Source of the DNA: Helicobacter pylori
Lineage (GTDB): Bacteria; Campylobacterota; Campylobacteria; Campylobacterales; Helicobacteraceae
Reading direction: 5' to 3'
Length of the DNA stretch: 64,000 bases
Assembly: GCA_008032935.1 (NCBI GenBank)
Contig: CP032039.1
Coordinates: 310,001 to 374,000 of the forward strand
Part shown: in pieces, positions 36,483 through 46,144 of the stretch
Layout of the letters: every line of letters starts with the position of its first letter
Position numbering within the stretch: the stretch's first letter is position 1
Position numbers and translations under genes: made by a program
Notes under the pieces: model-generated
Told to the model about the DNA's origin: nothing
Database searches by the model: none
Seen by the model: the letters and a program-made list of their open reading frames with translations, nothing else

Positions 36483-36520
36483 GGAACACCTACTTTCTAA
36501 CTGATCTCGTTCTTTTAGGG

Positions 36521-36536
36521 GGTATTATATTATAAT
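36521..36536. promoter_or_regulatory. Overlapping divergent -10 boxes between the saccharopine dehydrogenase-like gene and gltS
   Basis: TATAAT on plus at 36531-36536 (for gltS) and on minus at 36529-36524 and 36534-36529 (for the leftward gene) are packed into one AT run. This is the same design as at 1769-1776. Confidence 0.45.
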
Positions 36537-36566
36537 AAGATAAATTTGATTAATAAGGATGCAAGC

Positions 36567-37791
36567 TTGCAAGAAATTAAGTTGGATATTTATGCCACTT
36601 TGGTGTGCATGGTTTTAGTGCTGCTTTTGGGGCGTTATGTGATTTCTAAAGTCAAGTTTTTGCGCGATTATGATATTCCAGAGCCTGTTGTGGGCGGGGT
36701 TTTAGTCGCTTTTTTTATCATGTTAGCGCGTCAGTTTTACAATTTTGGCTTGCAGTTTGATTCTTCTTTAAAAGATCCTTTAATGCTGACTTTTTTATCA
36801 CCATTGGTTTGAGCGCGGATTTCAAATCTTTACAAAAAGGCGGGAAAATGCTTGCGGTTTTTTTGCTGGCTGTGGCGGGGTTTGTGGTGTGTCAAAATGC
36901 AGTGGGGATTTCTATCGCTAGCCTTTTAGGGGTCAATCCTTTAATGGGGCTTTTAGGGGATCGATCGCTTTAGTGGGAGGGCATGGCACTAGCGCGGCAT
37001 GGGCTAATTTTTTCACCCAACCACCTTATAATTTTAGCTCTAGTTTGGAAGTGGGCATGGCGTGCGCGACTTTTGGCTTGGTGAGCGGGGGGATTATTGG
37101 AGGGCCTGTCGCTAAGTATTTGATTTCTAAATACAAACTAGAGCCTAAAGACACTAAAGAAAAAGACACTTTAGAGGGCGTGGTGTCTAAAGGTTTTGAA
37201 ACCCCTAAAGAGCAGCGCCTAATCACCGCATCCAGTTTTGTAGAAACCTTAGCTCTCATTGCAATAGCTTTATTAGTGGGGACTTTTTTATCGCATTTGA
37301 TGCCTAAAAGTTTCACTTTACCGACTTTCGTGTGGTGTTTGTTTGTGGGGGTTATCTTAAGGAACGCTTTGTCATTTTTTAAAATCCATAGCGTGTTTGA
37401 CAGAGAGGTTTCAGTTATAGGGAATGTGAGTTTGAGTCTGTTTTTAGCCTACGCTTTAATGAGCGTGAATTTATTGGAATTGTTAAAACTCGCTGTGCCG
37501 TTAGCGGTTATTTTGAGCGTTCAAGTGGTGTTTATGATCCTTTATGTGGTGCTGGTAACCTTTAGGGTATGCGGGAAGGATTATGATGCGGCGGTGTTGT
37601 GCGCGGGGCATTGCGGTTTTGGGCTTGGAGCGACCCCAACGGCTATGGTGAATATGCAAACCATCACCAACCACTATGGGCCATCGCATGTAGCGTTTAT
37701 CGTCGTGCCTTTAGTGGGAGCGTTTTTTGTTGATATTATTAACGCTTTAGCGATTAAGGGCTTTTTGCTTTTGCCTTTTTTCCCTAGTTAA
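36567..37791 (+). CDS. gltS: Sodium/glutamate symporter, two frameshifts in this sequence
   Basis: GltS imports glutamate with sodium. Recognisable segments are YDIPEPVVGGVLVA near the N-terminus, GLLGGSIALVGGHGTSAAWA in the middle (after repair), and FGLGATPTAMVNMQ near the end, the two inverted-repeat halves of the family. Breaks: the T6 run 36791-36796 should be seven (joins LMLTFF to ITIGLSADF), and the G4 run 36957-36960 should be five (joins LLGGS to IALVGG). The start is TTG 36567 with AAGGAT 6-11 bases upstream; restored length is 408 residues, the normal size. Confidence 0.92.
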
Positions 37792-37794
37792 ACC

Positions 37795-38829
37795 ATGAGA
37801 CTTTATGAAAGTTTATTAGAAACTTGCTTGAATAAGGCGTGGGAATATCAAACCCTAGCCTTAGAAAACCCAAGCGTGGCCTGCATGGTGTTAGATAAAA
37901 ACCATGAGATCTTGAGTTTAGAAACCCATAAAAAAGCCAAAACCCCGCATGCAGAAGTCTTAGCCGCTAAATCAGCGTTAAAGATTTTACGCCCCCATTT
38001 AAAAAGCGATTTAGAAAAATTAGAAGACCCTAAAATTTTAAGCGATTTTTTAAAAACGCGCCACGATAACGCCTTTAAAGACTGCGTTTTTTTAATCACC
38101 TTAGAGCCATGCAATTCTTATGGCAAAACCCCGGCGTGCAGCGGATTGTTAGAAATTTTAAAACCTAAAAGAGTGGTCATTGCCACAGAAGAAAACGAAG
38201 CCAAAAAAGGGGGTTTAGCAAGGCTACAAAAGGCTTATATTGAAACAATAATTTGTCGCAATTTAGAAAACAAGGCTAAGGATTTGCTCTTGCCTTTTAG
38301 GGTAATGGAACAAAAGGGGCGTTTTAATTTGTTCAAACTCGCTTTAAGGATGAATGGGGATTACCATCATGGCAAGATCACCGGGCAAAAAAGCGTTATT
38401 TTCACGCACAACCAGCGTGCGGTATGCGACACGCTCATCATTTCTGGGAAAACCATAAGAACGGACAACCCCTTATTAGACGCTCGCTTTTGCGACAGCT
38501 TTTATCACAATAAAAACCCCAATATCGCTATTTTATCCAAGCGCTCAATTAATCCTAATTCAAAAGTTTTTTTTGCACCCAATCGTTTGGTTAATATTTT
38601 CAACAACCCTAAAGATTTACCCCTAGAGAAAGGGTTTAATTTCATTGAAGGGGGGTGGGGATTATTTGAGAGCTTGAGGGATAAAATAGACGCGTTGCTT
38701 TTGCATTCGCATGCGTCTATGATTGGCGAAGCGTTTAGCGCATTCGCTTTAAAAACCCCTTTTAAGGGGCGGTTGTTGCATGCACAAATCTTAGAAAATG
38801 AAGCCCTTTTATGGATAGAAAACTCTTAA
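37795..38829 (+). CDS. ribD: Riboflavin biosynthesis bifunctional deaminase/reductase RibD
   Basis: 344 residues. The N-terminal deaminase carries the zinc site TPHAEVLAAK (H52, E54) and EPCNSYGKTPAC (C106, C115). The C-terminal reductase has KITGQKSVIFTHNQ, DTLIISGKTIRTDNPLLDAR and the FIEGGWGLFESL segment. It converts the product of GTP cyclohydrolase II through two steps of riboflavin synthesis. It begins 3 bases after gltS and overlaps the next gene by 19 bases, so the three are likely one operon. Confidence 0.93.
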   Translation: MRLYESLLETCLNKAWEYQTLALENPSVACMVLDKNHEILSLETHKKAKTPHAEVLAAKSALKILRPHLKSDLEKLEDPKILSDFLKTRHDNAFKDCVFLITLEPCNSYGKTPACSGLLEILKPKRVVIATEENEAKKGGLARLQKAYIETIICRNLENKAKDLLLPFRVMEQKGRFNLFKLALRMNGDYHHGKITGQKSVIFTHNQRAVCDTLIISGKTIRTDNPLLDARFCDSFYHNKNPNIAILSKRSINPNSKVFFAPNRLVNIFNNPKDLPLEKGFNFIEGGWGLFESLRDKIDALLLHSHASMIGEAFSAFALKTPFKGRLLHAQILENEALLWIENS

Positions 38830-39527
38830 GATTATACCAGCCCTTAAACGCTTATTCTTACAATAGCGATTCGCTTTTTTTATACGATTTTTCACGCCCT
38901 TTTATCAAAAATAGCGGCGCGATTTTGGACATAGGCTCAGGGTGTGGGGTTCTAGGCTTGCTCTGCGCTAGAGACAACCCGCTAGCGAGCGTTCATTTAG
39001 TGGAAAAGGATAACAAAATGGCGTTTTGCTCCCAAAAAAACGCCCTTAAATTCCCTAACGCTCAAGTGTTTGAAAGCGATTTTTTAGATTTTAACCCTCC
39101 GATTTTGTATGATGCGATTGTGTGCAACCCTCCTTTTTATGCTTTAGGCTCTATTAAATCTCAAATTAAAGGGCATGCGAGGCACCAGAGCGAATTAGAC
39201 TTCGCTTCTTTAGTGGCTAAAGTGAAAAAATGCTTAAAACCTAAAGGGTATTTTATTTTTTGCTATGAAGCCTTGTCGCTTTGCTTGGTCATAGAGAGTT
39301 TAAAAAGCACTAAACTCACGCTAGAAACTTTAAGGTTTGTTCAAAGTTTTAAAGACAAAAACGCCCATTTGATGCTTGGAGCGGCTAGGAATAATTCCAA
39401 AAGCGCTCTAAAAGTTTTGCCCCCTTTAATCACGCACCATTCCAAAAACCAAAGCGACAACACCAAAGAAGTTCTAAGCATCTATCAAACCTGTAACACT
39501 TATTCTATCAAAGCGCTTCTGAATTAG
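38811..39527 (+). CDS. SAM-dependent methyltransferase, TrmN6/YfiC-like
   Basis: 238 residues. SAM motif I is ILDIGSGCGVLGLLCAR (about 36-52), the acidic loop VHLVEKDN follows, and the catalytic IVCNPPFYALG (about 101-111) is the N6-adenine NPPF/Y type. The N-terminal LYQPLNAYSYNSDSLFLYDF matches the family that methylates A37 of tRNA1(Val). The start overlaps the end of ribD. The substrate is inferred from the family, not proved. Confidence 0.78.
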   Translation: MDRKLLRLYQPLNAYSYNSDSLFLYDFSRPFIKNSGAILDIGSGCGVLGLLCARDNPLASVHLVEKDNKMAFCSQKNALKFPNAQVFESDFLDFNPPILYDAIVCNPPFYALGSIKSQIKGHARHQSELDFASLVAKVKKCLKPKGYFIFCYEALSLCLVIESLKSTKLTLETLRFVQSFKDKNAHLMLGAARNNSKSALKVLPPLITHHSKNQSDNTKEVLSIYQTCNTYSIKALLN

Positions 39528-39552
39528 CGCCCTTAAATTAAGGATTAAAAAA

Positions 39553-41904
39553 ATGAAATGTTCGCATTGCCAGTTGGAGTTTAAAGAAAGTGAGCTTTTT
39601 AAAGAGGTGATCCATCACAAGGAATTGTATTTTTGCTGCACGGGGTGCGCTAGGGTGTATGCGTTATTGTTAGATTTGAATTTAGAGAGCTTTTATGACA
39701 AATTAAACGATTCCACTTTAGCCCCCGTAACGCCCCAAGATTCAATGAGCACTTTGGAATTAGAACAAGCCCTTGAAGAAAACAATAAAAGCGATTTTAT
39801 CCTTAATCTTTTGCTAGAGAAAACGCATTGCAACGCTTGCTTGTGGCTCAATCAAAAGGTTTTAGAGCGCTTAAAGGGGGTTAAAAAAGTGAGCGTGAAT
39901 TTCACCACCCACCATTTACAAATCGTGTTTGACAAGTCTTTAAACCCTAAAGAGATTATTCAAAAAATTGAGAGTTTGGGTTATGGGGCTAAAATTTATA
40001 ACGCAAAAAATTACGCTCTAAAAGCCCAAAAAGAGCAGCGCTCCTACTTGCTCACTTTGAGCGTGGGGTTTTTTGCCACCATGAATTTGATGTTTATTGC
40101 CATTGCCAAATATGCGAGTTATGGTAGCACGAGTTATGGTAGCGGCATGGATAAGCTTATGCAAAGGAATTTGGATCTCGTATCGCTCTTTTTAAGCTTG
40201 TTGGTGCTAGTGGTGGTGGGGCGTTTTTTCATTAAGGGGGCGTTTTACGGGCTAAAAAATGGCGTTTTGGGCATGGATTTGAGCGTGTCTTTTGGAGCGT
40301 TATCGGCGTTTGTTTATTCCATTTATGCGATGTTGGTGTCTCAAGAGACTTATTTTGAAGCGAGCAGCACGATTTTAACGCTTGTTTTTGGCTCTAAGTT
40401 TTTGGAATTAAAAGCTAGGCTGTTTGCGAATGAAAAATGCCTGGCCCTAGAATCGCATGAAATCCATAGCGTGATTGTTGTAGAAAAGGACAAACAAATA
40501 GAAAAACACCCTAAAGATGTGGCGATAGGCTCTGTTGTTTGGGTGCCAAGCGGGGCTAAAATCGCTTTAGATGGCGTGCTTTTAAATAACGCGAGCGTGG
40601 ATGCGTCTTTGATCAGTGGGGAGTTTAAGCCTTTGGAATTGGAGGTTAATGATCCAATTTTAGGGGGTTATGTGAATGTGGGCGTGCCTTTTAGCTATCA
40701 AGTGAGCGCGACTTTTCAAAACTCACGCCTTTCTAGTTTGCTAGAAACTTTAAAAAAGAGTTTTTTAGAAAAGCCCTTAATTGAGAGCAGCGCGAATCAA
40801 ATTGCGGATATTTTTTCTAAAGCGGTGTTGTTTTTAGCCTTTGTGAGCTTTTTATTGTGGCAATTTGGTTTGGGGGGTAATTTTGAAAAAGCCTTAATGG
40901 TGTGTATTAGCGTGTTGGTCATCAGCTGCCCTTGCGCGTTCGCTTTAGCTACGCCCATTGCGCTAGTGATAGGGGTGTTTAAAAACCCTTTGATCGTGTT
41001 TAAAGAAGCGTTGTTTTTAGAAACTCTGGCTAAAGTGAAAAAAATCTTTATAGACAAAACCGGCACGCTCACGCAAAAAGAAGTCCTTTTAAAAGAAAAA
41101 ATCATTCATGAAGAATTTGATGAAAGGCTTTTAAAGAGCCTTTTAAAAACCAGGGAGCATTTAGCCCATAGCACGATCCTTAAAACTCTAAATGGCGATG
41201 AGGTCAGTTTAGAAAAGATAGAGTTTTTCGCTCATGGCTTAAAAGCGAATTATCAAAACGAAACTTTGCTAGTGGGGAGTTTGAAATTTTTAAAATCCAT
41301 GGGGGTTGATTTAAAGGTTAAAGAGAGCGCTAATATCATGGTAGGTTTTGCGAAAAACAAGACCTTATGCGCGTTATTCATTTTAGAAGAGCGTTTGAAA
41401 ACTAACGCTAAAGAAGTCATTCAAACTCTACAAAATCAAGGCTTGGAATTAGAGATTTTAAGCGGGGATAATGAAAGCTCGGTTAAGGAGTGCGCGAAAA
41501 AATTAGGGATTTCTAAGTATCATGCCAATCTGACCCCTGAAGATAAGGCTCAAATCGTCAGTTCTTATCAGGGCGTTTGCGCGATGATAGGCGATGGCAA
41601 TAATGACGCGCTAGCCTTAAAACAAGCGAGCGTTTCTTTGGGGTTTGAAAAAAGCGCTTTGAGTAAAAGCGCATGCGATATTTTGCTTTTAGAAGAGGAT
41701 TTGAGTTTGCTAGAAAAAGCGTTTGATAACGCTCAAAAAGTCTATCAAGTGGTGTTGCAAAACATTGTTTTGAGTTTGATTTATAACGCTATTTTAATCC
41801 CAGTCGCTATGCTAGGATACATCAACCCTTTAATAGCGAGTTTGAGCATGAGTGCTAGTTCGCTCTTGGTGGTTTTAAATTCTTTGAGGTTGAAACGCTC
41901 TTAA
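39553..41904 (+). CDS. ccoI: Copper-exporting P1B-type ATPase of the FixI/CcoI type
   Basis: 783 residues. An N-terminal cysteine region (CSHC at 3-6, FCCTGCARVY at 28-36) is typical of FixI proteins, followed by a heavy-metal domain with CNAC (93-96). The membrane metal site CPC is at 459-461 (ISCPCAFALATP), the phosphorylation site DKTGTLTQ at 501 and the hinge GDGNNDAL at 680. FixI/CcoI ATPases supply copper for cbb3 oxidase rather than detoxify the cell, and CcoG at 33.9 kb belongs to the same assembly route. The frame is intact. Its stop overlaps the convergent membrane gene by 2 bases. Confidence 0.88.
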   Translation: MKCSHCQLEFKESELFKEVIHHKELYFCCTGCARVYALLLDLNLESFYDKLNDSTLAPVTPQDSMSTLELEQALEENNKSDFILNLLLEKTHCNACLWLNQKVLERLKGVKKVSVNFTTHHLQIVFDKSLNPKEIIQKIESLGYGAKIYNAKNYALKAQKEQRSYLLTLSVGFFATMNLMFIAIAKYASYGSTSYGSGMDKLMQRNLDLVSLFLSLLVLVVVGRFFIKGAFYGLKNGVLGMDLSVSFGALSAFVYSIYAMLVSQETYFEASSTILTLVFGSKFLELKARLFANEKCLALESHEIHSVIVVEKDKQIEKHPKDVAIGSVVWVPSGAKIALDGVLLNNASVDASLISGEFKPLELEVNDPILGGYVNVGVPFSYQVSATFQNSRLSSLLETLKKSFLEKPLIESSANQIADIFSKAVLFLAFVSFLLWQFGLGGNFEKALMVCISVLVISCPCAFALATPIALVIGVFKNPLIVFKEALFLETLAKVKKIFIDKTGTLTQKEVLLKEKIIHEEFDERLLKSLLKTREHLAHSTILKTLNGDEVSLEKIEFFAHGLKANYQNETLLVGSLKFLKSMGVDLKVKESANIMVGFAKNKTLCALFILEERLKTNAKEVIQTLQNQGLELEILSGDNESSVKECAKKLGISKYHANLTPEDKAQIVSSYQGVCAMIGDGNNDALALKQASVSLGFEKSALSKSACDILLLEEDLSLLEKAFDNAQKVYQVVLQNIVLSLIYNAILIPVAMLGYINPLIASLSMSASSLLVVLNSLRLKRS

Positions 41905-42337
41905 ACAAACCACATTGTTTTGGCTAAAATGGCGATTAAAAAGCCAAAAGTTAGAGCGATAGGGTGGATATATTTACCAATAGGGTTTTTCTTACCCAAA
42001 AATTTACACGATAAAGAAAAAAGCACCAAAAGAAAAATGCTTAACGCTAAGATCACTTTAAGCATGAGTATCTTTTGAAAAGGGGTTTCACACCAGCCTT
42101 TATCGCCCCCATGTATTGACTAAGCATCATGCCCCCTGTTAAAACAAGCCCTAAAACGCATAAGGGCATGATTTTGATCGCTCTTTGAGTGATTCCTGCA
42201 TTCGCTTTATTGGCAAACTCTTCGCCAAACATTTTCTTCACATTGGGGAAAATTACCCCATCAAAAAACAAGTAGCCAATAAAAATGATGGCGCACAATA
42301 AATGAACAACCAACACATAAGGATAAATCGCATCCAT
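41901..42337 (-). CDS. Small integral membrane protein, CopD/HemJ-like, frameshifted in this sequence
   Basis: As written the ORF from 42337 ends at 42053 (94 residues). One base missing near 42066-42069 (reading AGATACTCATG) shifts it; restored, it continues MLKVILALSIFLLVLFSL, then GKYIHPIALTFGFLIAIL, and stops at 41901 (145 residues). Four membrane helices with His residues at helix starts (VVHLLCAIIF, KYIHPIAL) suggest heme or metal handling, as in CopD and HemJ families. It faces ccoI tail to tail. Function is inferred only. Confidence 0.7.
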
Positions 42338-42443
42338 TTAAAATCCTTTATTCATGGGAAAATTAAAGAGTTTTTAATCTACTATAAAAGGATTTTATTG
42401 TCAAGTAGCCCACTATTATGGGAATTTTAGGGGTGGTTTTTGT

Positions 42444-42473
42444 TTGACTTTTAAGATTGCAATTAGCTATAAT
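42444..42473 (+). promoter_or_regulatory. Promoter of the outer membrane protein gene
   Basis: TTGACT at 42444-42449 and TATAAT at 42468-42473 are 18 bases apart, one of the few places here with both boxes. It predicts a start near 42480 and a leader of about 50 bases. Confidence 0.6.
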
Positions 42474-42530
42474 AAAATAATTAAAAAAGTAACACTTAAG
42501 CGGAGACCCTAGAGAGTGGTGTTCAATTTT

Positions 42531-43682
42531 ATGACAAAGAAGAAAAATAGAATGCAAGATTGCAAAATGGTTGGTAAAAATTTTAATCGTAAGGAATCTG
42601 TTTTGATAGCTCAATCTTTAGATATTTCTAAAAAAGGCTCGGTAATTTTAGGCGCTCTTTTGAGTTCGTTATGGCTGACAAACCTCTTAAATGCCCATGA
42701 AAAGAATGGCGCGTTTGTGGGGATTAGCTTGGAAGTGGGTAGGGCTGATCAAAAGACCAACGCTTATAAAAACGGCGAGTTGTTTCAAGTGCCTTTTGGC
42801 GATGTTTCAGCCAATGATAATGGTAAAGTCCCTGACGGGCAGACCGGTGGCTGTCAGCCAGCTTCAGGGACGCCAGGAACGCCAGGCTATACTAAAGCTA
42901 ATTGCGTGGTCAATTGGACTTCTCGCACCATGCTTAGCACCAATAAGGACATTCCTGGCCGTAACCAGCCGATGTATGGGCTAGGCGTGATGACAGGGTA
43001 TAAGCATTTTGTGGGTAAAAAAAGGTGGTTTGGGCTGCGCTATTATGGCTTTTTTGATTACGGGCATACCAATTTTTCTAACTCTAGGGCCGCTAACGCC
43101 ATATCGCCCTTTTATTTGAGCGATCAAAAAGCGGACATGTATACTTATGGTTTTGGCACAGACATGCTTTTTAACGTTATAGACAAGCCTAAGGCCACGG
43201 CCGGGTTTTTTCTAGGCGTGAATTTTGCGGGTAACACTTGGACTAATAATCGTGTGGGGTATTTTAAGGACGGGTATGTTTATGGCGTCAATACGGACGC
43301 TGACGCTTACATGACTAACGCTGATGGCACAATCACTTGCGGGGACACGACGCCGGCGAGTTGTGATGTGGGGATTAACCCTAATAGCGTCTATACCACA
43401 GGAAGATTAAATGCTAAGGTGAATCACACGATTTTCCAATTTTTAGTGAATGTGGGCATTAGAACCAATATTTTTGAACACCATGGCATTGAATTTGGTA
43501 TCAAAATCCCCACGCTCCCTAATTACTTTTTCAAAGGCTCTACTACCATAAGAGCGAAAAAACAAGGCCCGCTAGAGAATGGGAACCCGACCACTATCAC
43601 CGGAGCAGAAACCAATTTCAGCTTAACCCAAACCTTACGCCGTCAGTATTCTATGTATTTGCGTTATGTTTATACTTTTTAA
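42531..43682 (+). CDS. Hor/Hop-type outer membrane protein
   Basis: A hydrophobic signal (SVILGALLSSLWLTNLLNA) is cleaved before HEKNGAFVGISLEVGR, the opening seen in many H. pylori outer membrane proteins. The body has aromatic-rich strands (RWFGLRYYGFFDYGHTNF, DMYTYGFGTDMLFNV) and ends MYLRYVYTF with a terminal Phe, the usual barrel signal. The N-terminus is long before the signal, so the start may be ATG 42552 or 42567 rather than 42531; an upstream GTG also exists. It corresponds to the omp next to ccoI in H. pylori (HP1501 position). Ligand unknown. Confidence 0.85.
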   Translation: MTKKKNRMQDCKMVGKNFNRKESVLIAQSLDISKKGSVILGALLSSLWLTNLLNAHEKNGAFVGISLEVGRADQKTNAYKNGELFQVPFGDVSANDNGKVPDGQTGGCQPASGTPGTPGYTKANCVVNWTSRTMLSTNKDIPGRNQPMYGLGVMTGYKHFVGKKRWFGLRYYGFFDYGHTNFSNSRAANAISPFYLSDQKADMYTYGFGTDMLFNVIDKPKATAGFFLGVNFAGNTWTNNRVGYFKDGYVYGVNTDADAYMTNADGTITCGDTTPASCDVGINPNSVYTTGRLNAKVNHTIFQFLVNVGIRTNIFEHHGIEFGIKIPTLPNYFFKGSTTIRAKKQGPLENGNPTTITGAETNFSLTQTLRRQYSMYLRYVYTF

Positions 43683-43729
43683 GTTTGGTAGGGTTTTGGG
43701 GTAAGGCTTGTAGCTTATACTTATATATG

Positions 43730-43751
43730 AAAGCTTGATTTGTCAAGCTTT
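43730..43751. terminator. Hairpin after the outer membrane protein gene
   Basis: AAAGCTTGA (43730-43738) pairs perfectly with TCAAGCTTT (43743-43751) around TTTG. It has A and T on its two sides, so it may work in both directions. Confidence 0.6.
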
Positions 43752-43758
43752 TGGGTTG

Positions 43759-43890
43759 TCATTGAGTTGCAATAACTCTATGCTGTTTTCTATTTTTTGA
43801 TAAATCTATCATTACCACTAATGAGTCCTTATGCTGTTGTGGGGATATTTCTATAATGCGTTCTAATTCTTCATTGCTAAAGATATTCAT
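43759..43890 (-). CDS. Small ORF downstream of the PLD nuclease, unproven
   Basis: A 43-residue ORF from ATG 43890 reading NIFSNEELERIIEISPQ and then DSLVVMIDLSKNRKQ. It lies in a gap of about 300 bases between the outer membrane protein and the nuclease, on the strand of the nuclease. An upstream partial frame (AKLSINQNKELKEKFDSNEY) stops just before it, so this may be the tail of a longer frameshifted gene. No family is recognised. Apart from this and the hairpin, I see nothing in 43683-43988. Confidence 0.35.
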   Translation of the reverse strand: MNIFSNEELERIIEISPQQHKDSLVVMIDLSKNRKQHRVIATQ

Positions 43891-43988
43891 TGGAGTCAAA
43901 TTTTTCTTTCAATTCTTTATTTTGATTGATAGATAGCTTTGCAAAGAGTTTAAATTAGACTAGGTTGGATTGTCTGAGATAAATACCT

Positions 43989-44905
43989 TTAGCGTCCTTT
44001 ATACGAACGCCCTTTTGGTGTTAGAGCATAAAAACCTTTTTGCAATCTCTCAAAGAGTCCTAAACTTTGTTTTGAATGGCTATCTTTTTGATGGTGGTTG
44101 AGTTCGCCCCTAATGCTATTTTTAAAAGTATCGCTTTTGTATTTGTATCCCCACTCTTCTTTTTTATTCTCTCTTCTAATGCCTGATAAATATCTTGTAA
44201 TGCTACTTGTTTAACGCCTTTTTTCTCACAAGCGAAAATAAATTCTACTATCATTGCCTTGATAGAGGGGATAGTTCCAGGAAGCAATTTTTCTTGTTTT
44301 TCAATCTCTTTAATCTTTTCTTGAATGCTTTTATCTTTTGAGACTTTTTGTTCATTTTTAATAATGGCACTAAAAACTTCATCATAGCTTTCTAAATACT
44401 CTTCATTAGGAGTGAACAGACTATCTGCATATTTTATAGAATTATAAATAGCGTTTAACTGCGTGTAATATAAGGGTTTCTTTTCTGTAAAAATGGTATT
44501 GACTTCAAAATTATTCTCCAACCCCCCTTTGGTTAAGTTGGTGCTGCCTATAATGGAAGTCTTTTCTTTTCCATTGTCAAACATATAAATTTTAGGGTGG
44601 AAGACAATATCTGTTTTATTGTTTTCTTTGTCGCCGTAGCAATAAAATCTTAATTTTTTATAAGTTTTATTTAAGTCTAGCAAAAATCGTATGGATTTTG
44701 AGTCGGTTGTTTTAAAATCAAGTCCTACAATAATCTCAAATTCTGCCCCCTTTTCTAAAGAATCAATCAAAGCATCTTGAATCACTTCAACCCCACTGTA
44801 TTTTAAAAAAGCAACTGCAATATGAGTGCTTAAAGAATTTCTTAGCCCTTCAGTAATCACTTTGGGATAATTGAGATTAGATAGGATTTGAACAGAACTC
44901 ACCAA
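43989..44905 (-). CDS. Phospholipase D-family nuclease (restriction-like), frameshifted in this sequence
   Basis: One HKD motif is visible: HPKIYMFD (H103, K105, D110) followed by IIGSTNLTKGG. Proteins with a single HKD act as dimers; many are DNA nucleases such as the BfiI/NgoFVII restriction enzymes. The C-terminal region (IYQALEERIKKKS, then LGLFERLQKGFYALTPKGR) looks like a winged helix. As written the ORF ends at 44060; adding one T near 44063 (GTTTAGG to GTTTTAGG) extends it to 43989 and 305 residues. No methyltransferase lies beside it. Role as restriction or defence nuclease is inferred. Confidence 0.7.
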
Positions 44906-45022
44906 AAACCTTAATAATTTTTTAGGCTATTTTACAAGTCTTAAGTTAATGTTGCATGGCAAGTTTCTTAATTTGGCCCCCTAATGAGAGCTTGAGTTAT
45001 CTTGATTATAAGTTTATAAATC

Positions 45023-46090
45023 TTACAACCTCTTATTAAGCTTTTTAAAATACCAAAGACTGAGGGCTAAGAATACGAAAAAGGGCGATAGCACGCCTAT
45101 TTCAGGAATGAGTATCCCTGAAATGCTGAACTTCCCTAAAGCAAAGAATAGCCCCCAAACAACGAGCGTGATAATGATAAACTTTAGCCCTAAAAGAGCC
45201 AGGTTTTCATAGCGGGCGAGACTGGGTGAAAAATAAGCGATTAAAACGCTTAAAAACGGCACAAAAAAGGGCAAAATCGCAAACACATACAAAAACGAGC
45301 GCACTTTTTTCGTGTCCGCATTTTGGCGCACTAAAGCATGCAAGGATAAAAGAGCGTCTGTGATAGAAACCGCAGGCTTGTTTTGATAAATGGTGTCTAA
45401 AACTTTAGGACGGAAATTTTTGAGCGTTTTAAAGGTTTCTAAACGCGTGGTGCTTAAAGCGTTTGCGCCCAGTTCAAAATTTAAGGGCATCTCATAGATA
45501 GTAGTGTCATGCAAAATCCAATACTTGTCTTCAAAAAAAGCTTCTTTAGCTTCAGCATAAGATTCCAAAGTCTTATCTTTTAGGCGAAAAACCTTGATAT
45601 TTTGGGCTTTTTGCAATAAGGGATTAATCTTATCAAAATACACATAATCATCGTTGTATTTCACTAACAAATGCTCTGAGACGCTCAAAGAATTGTCTTT
45701 ATAAATTAAATTTTGCGTTTTTTCTTCCATATACACAAAAGGAGTCGCGTTCAACCCCACATAAACAGCCGTGAAAAACAAGCTAATCAAAAAAATAGGG
45801 CTTAAAATCTGGCATTTGGAAAATCCAATAGAGAGCAGGGCGGTGTATTGGTTGGATTTAATGAAGGCGATGTAAAATAAAACCATCGCCAAAAGCAAGG
45901 AAATGGGCAAGGTGTAATTGAGCGCAAATAAAATATCATAGGTGAAAAATAAAATGATCATGTTCGCAGAATCAGGCATTTTATCGGCGTATTTCAGGCT
46001 GTCAATGCCTACAAAAAACAATTCCAAAGCCAAAAGCACGATTAAAAAGTATTTGAAATAATACCACCCCACAAATCTAAACAAACGCAC
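45023..46090 (-). CDS. LptF/LptG family permease (LPS export)
   Basis: 355 residues of the YjgP/YjgQ family. Three membrane helices sit at the N-terminus (YYFKYFLIVLLALELFFVGI, ILFFTYDILFALNYTLPISLLL, PIFLISLFFTAVYVGL) and three at the C-terminus, with a periplasmic jellyroll between (about 110-255). With LptB these permeases pull LPS from the inner membrane to the Lpt bridge. Which of LptF or LptG this is cannot be told from sequence alone. It is the last gene of the leftward run pth-rplY-tal-murE. Confidence 0.85.
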   Translation of the reverse strand: MRLFRFVGWYYFKYFLIVLLALELFFVGIDSLKYADKMPDSANMIILFFTYDILFALNYTLPISLLLAMVLFYIAFIKSNQYTALLSIGFSKCQILSPIFLISLFFTAVYVGLNATPFVYMEEKTQNLIYKDNSLSVSEHLLVKYNDDYVYFDKINPLLQKAQNIKVFRLKDKTLESYAEAKEAFFEDKYWILHDTTIYEMPLNFELGANALSTTRLETFKTLKNFRPKVLDTIYQNKPAVSITDALLSLHALVRQNADTKKVRSFLYVFAILPFFVPFLSVLIAYFSPSLARYENLALLGLKFIIITLVVWGLFFALGKFSISGILIPEIGVLSPFFVFLALSLWYFKKLNKRL

Positions 46091-46144
46091 TTTAAACCCT
46101 TATTCAAACCACGATAAAAACTTAAAATTTTTGATAGAGTGCAT

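Noticed and set aside
36546-36566. gltS start at TTG 36546
   Set aside because: It would place the AAGGAT ribosome site inside the coding region; TTG 36567 has correct spacing and gives the normal 408-residue length.
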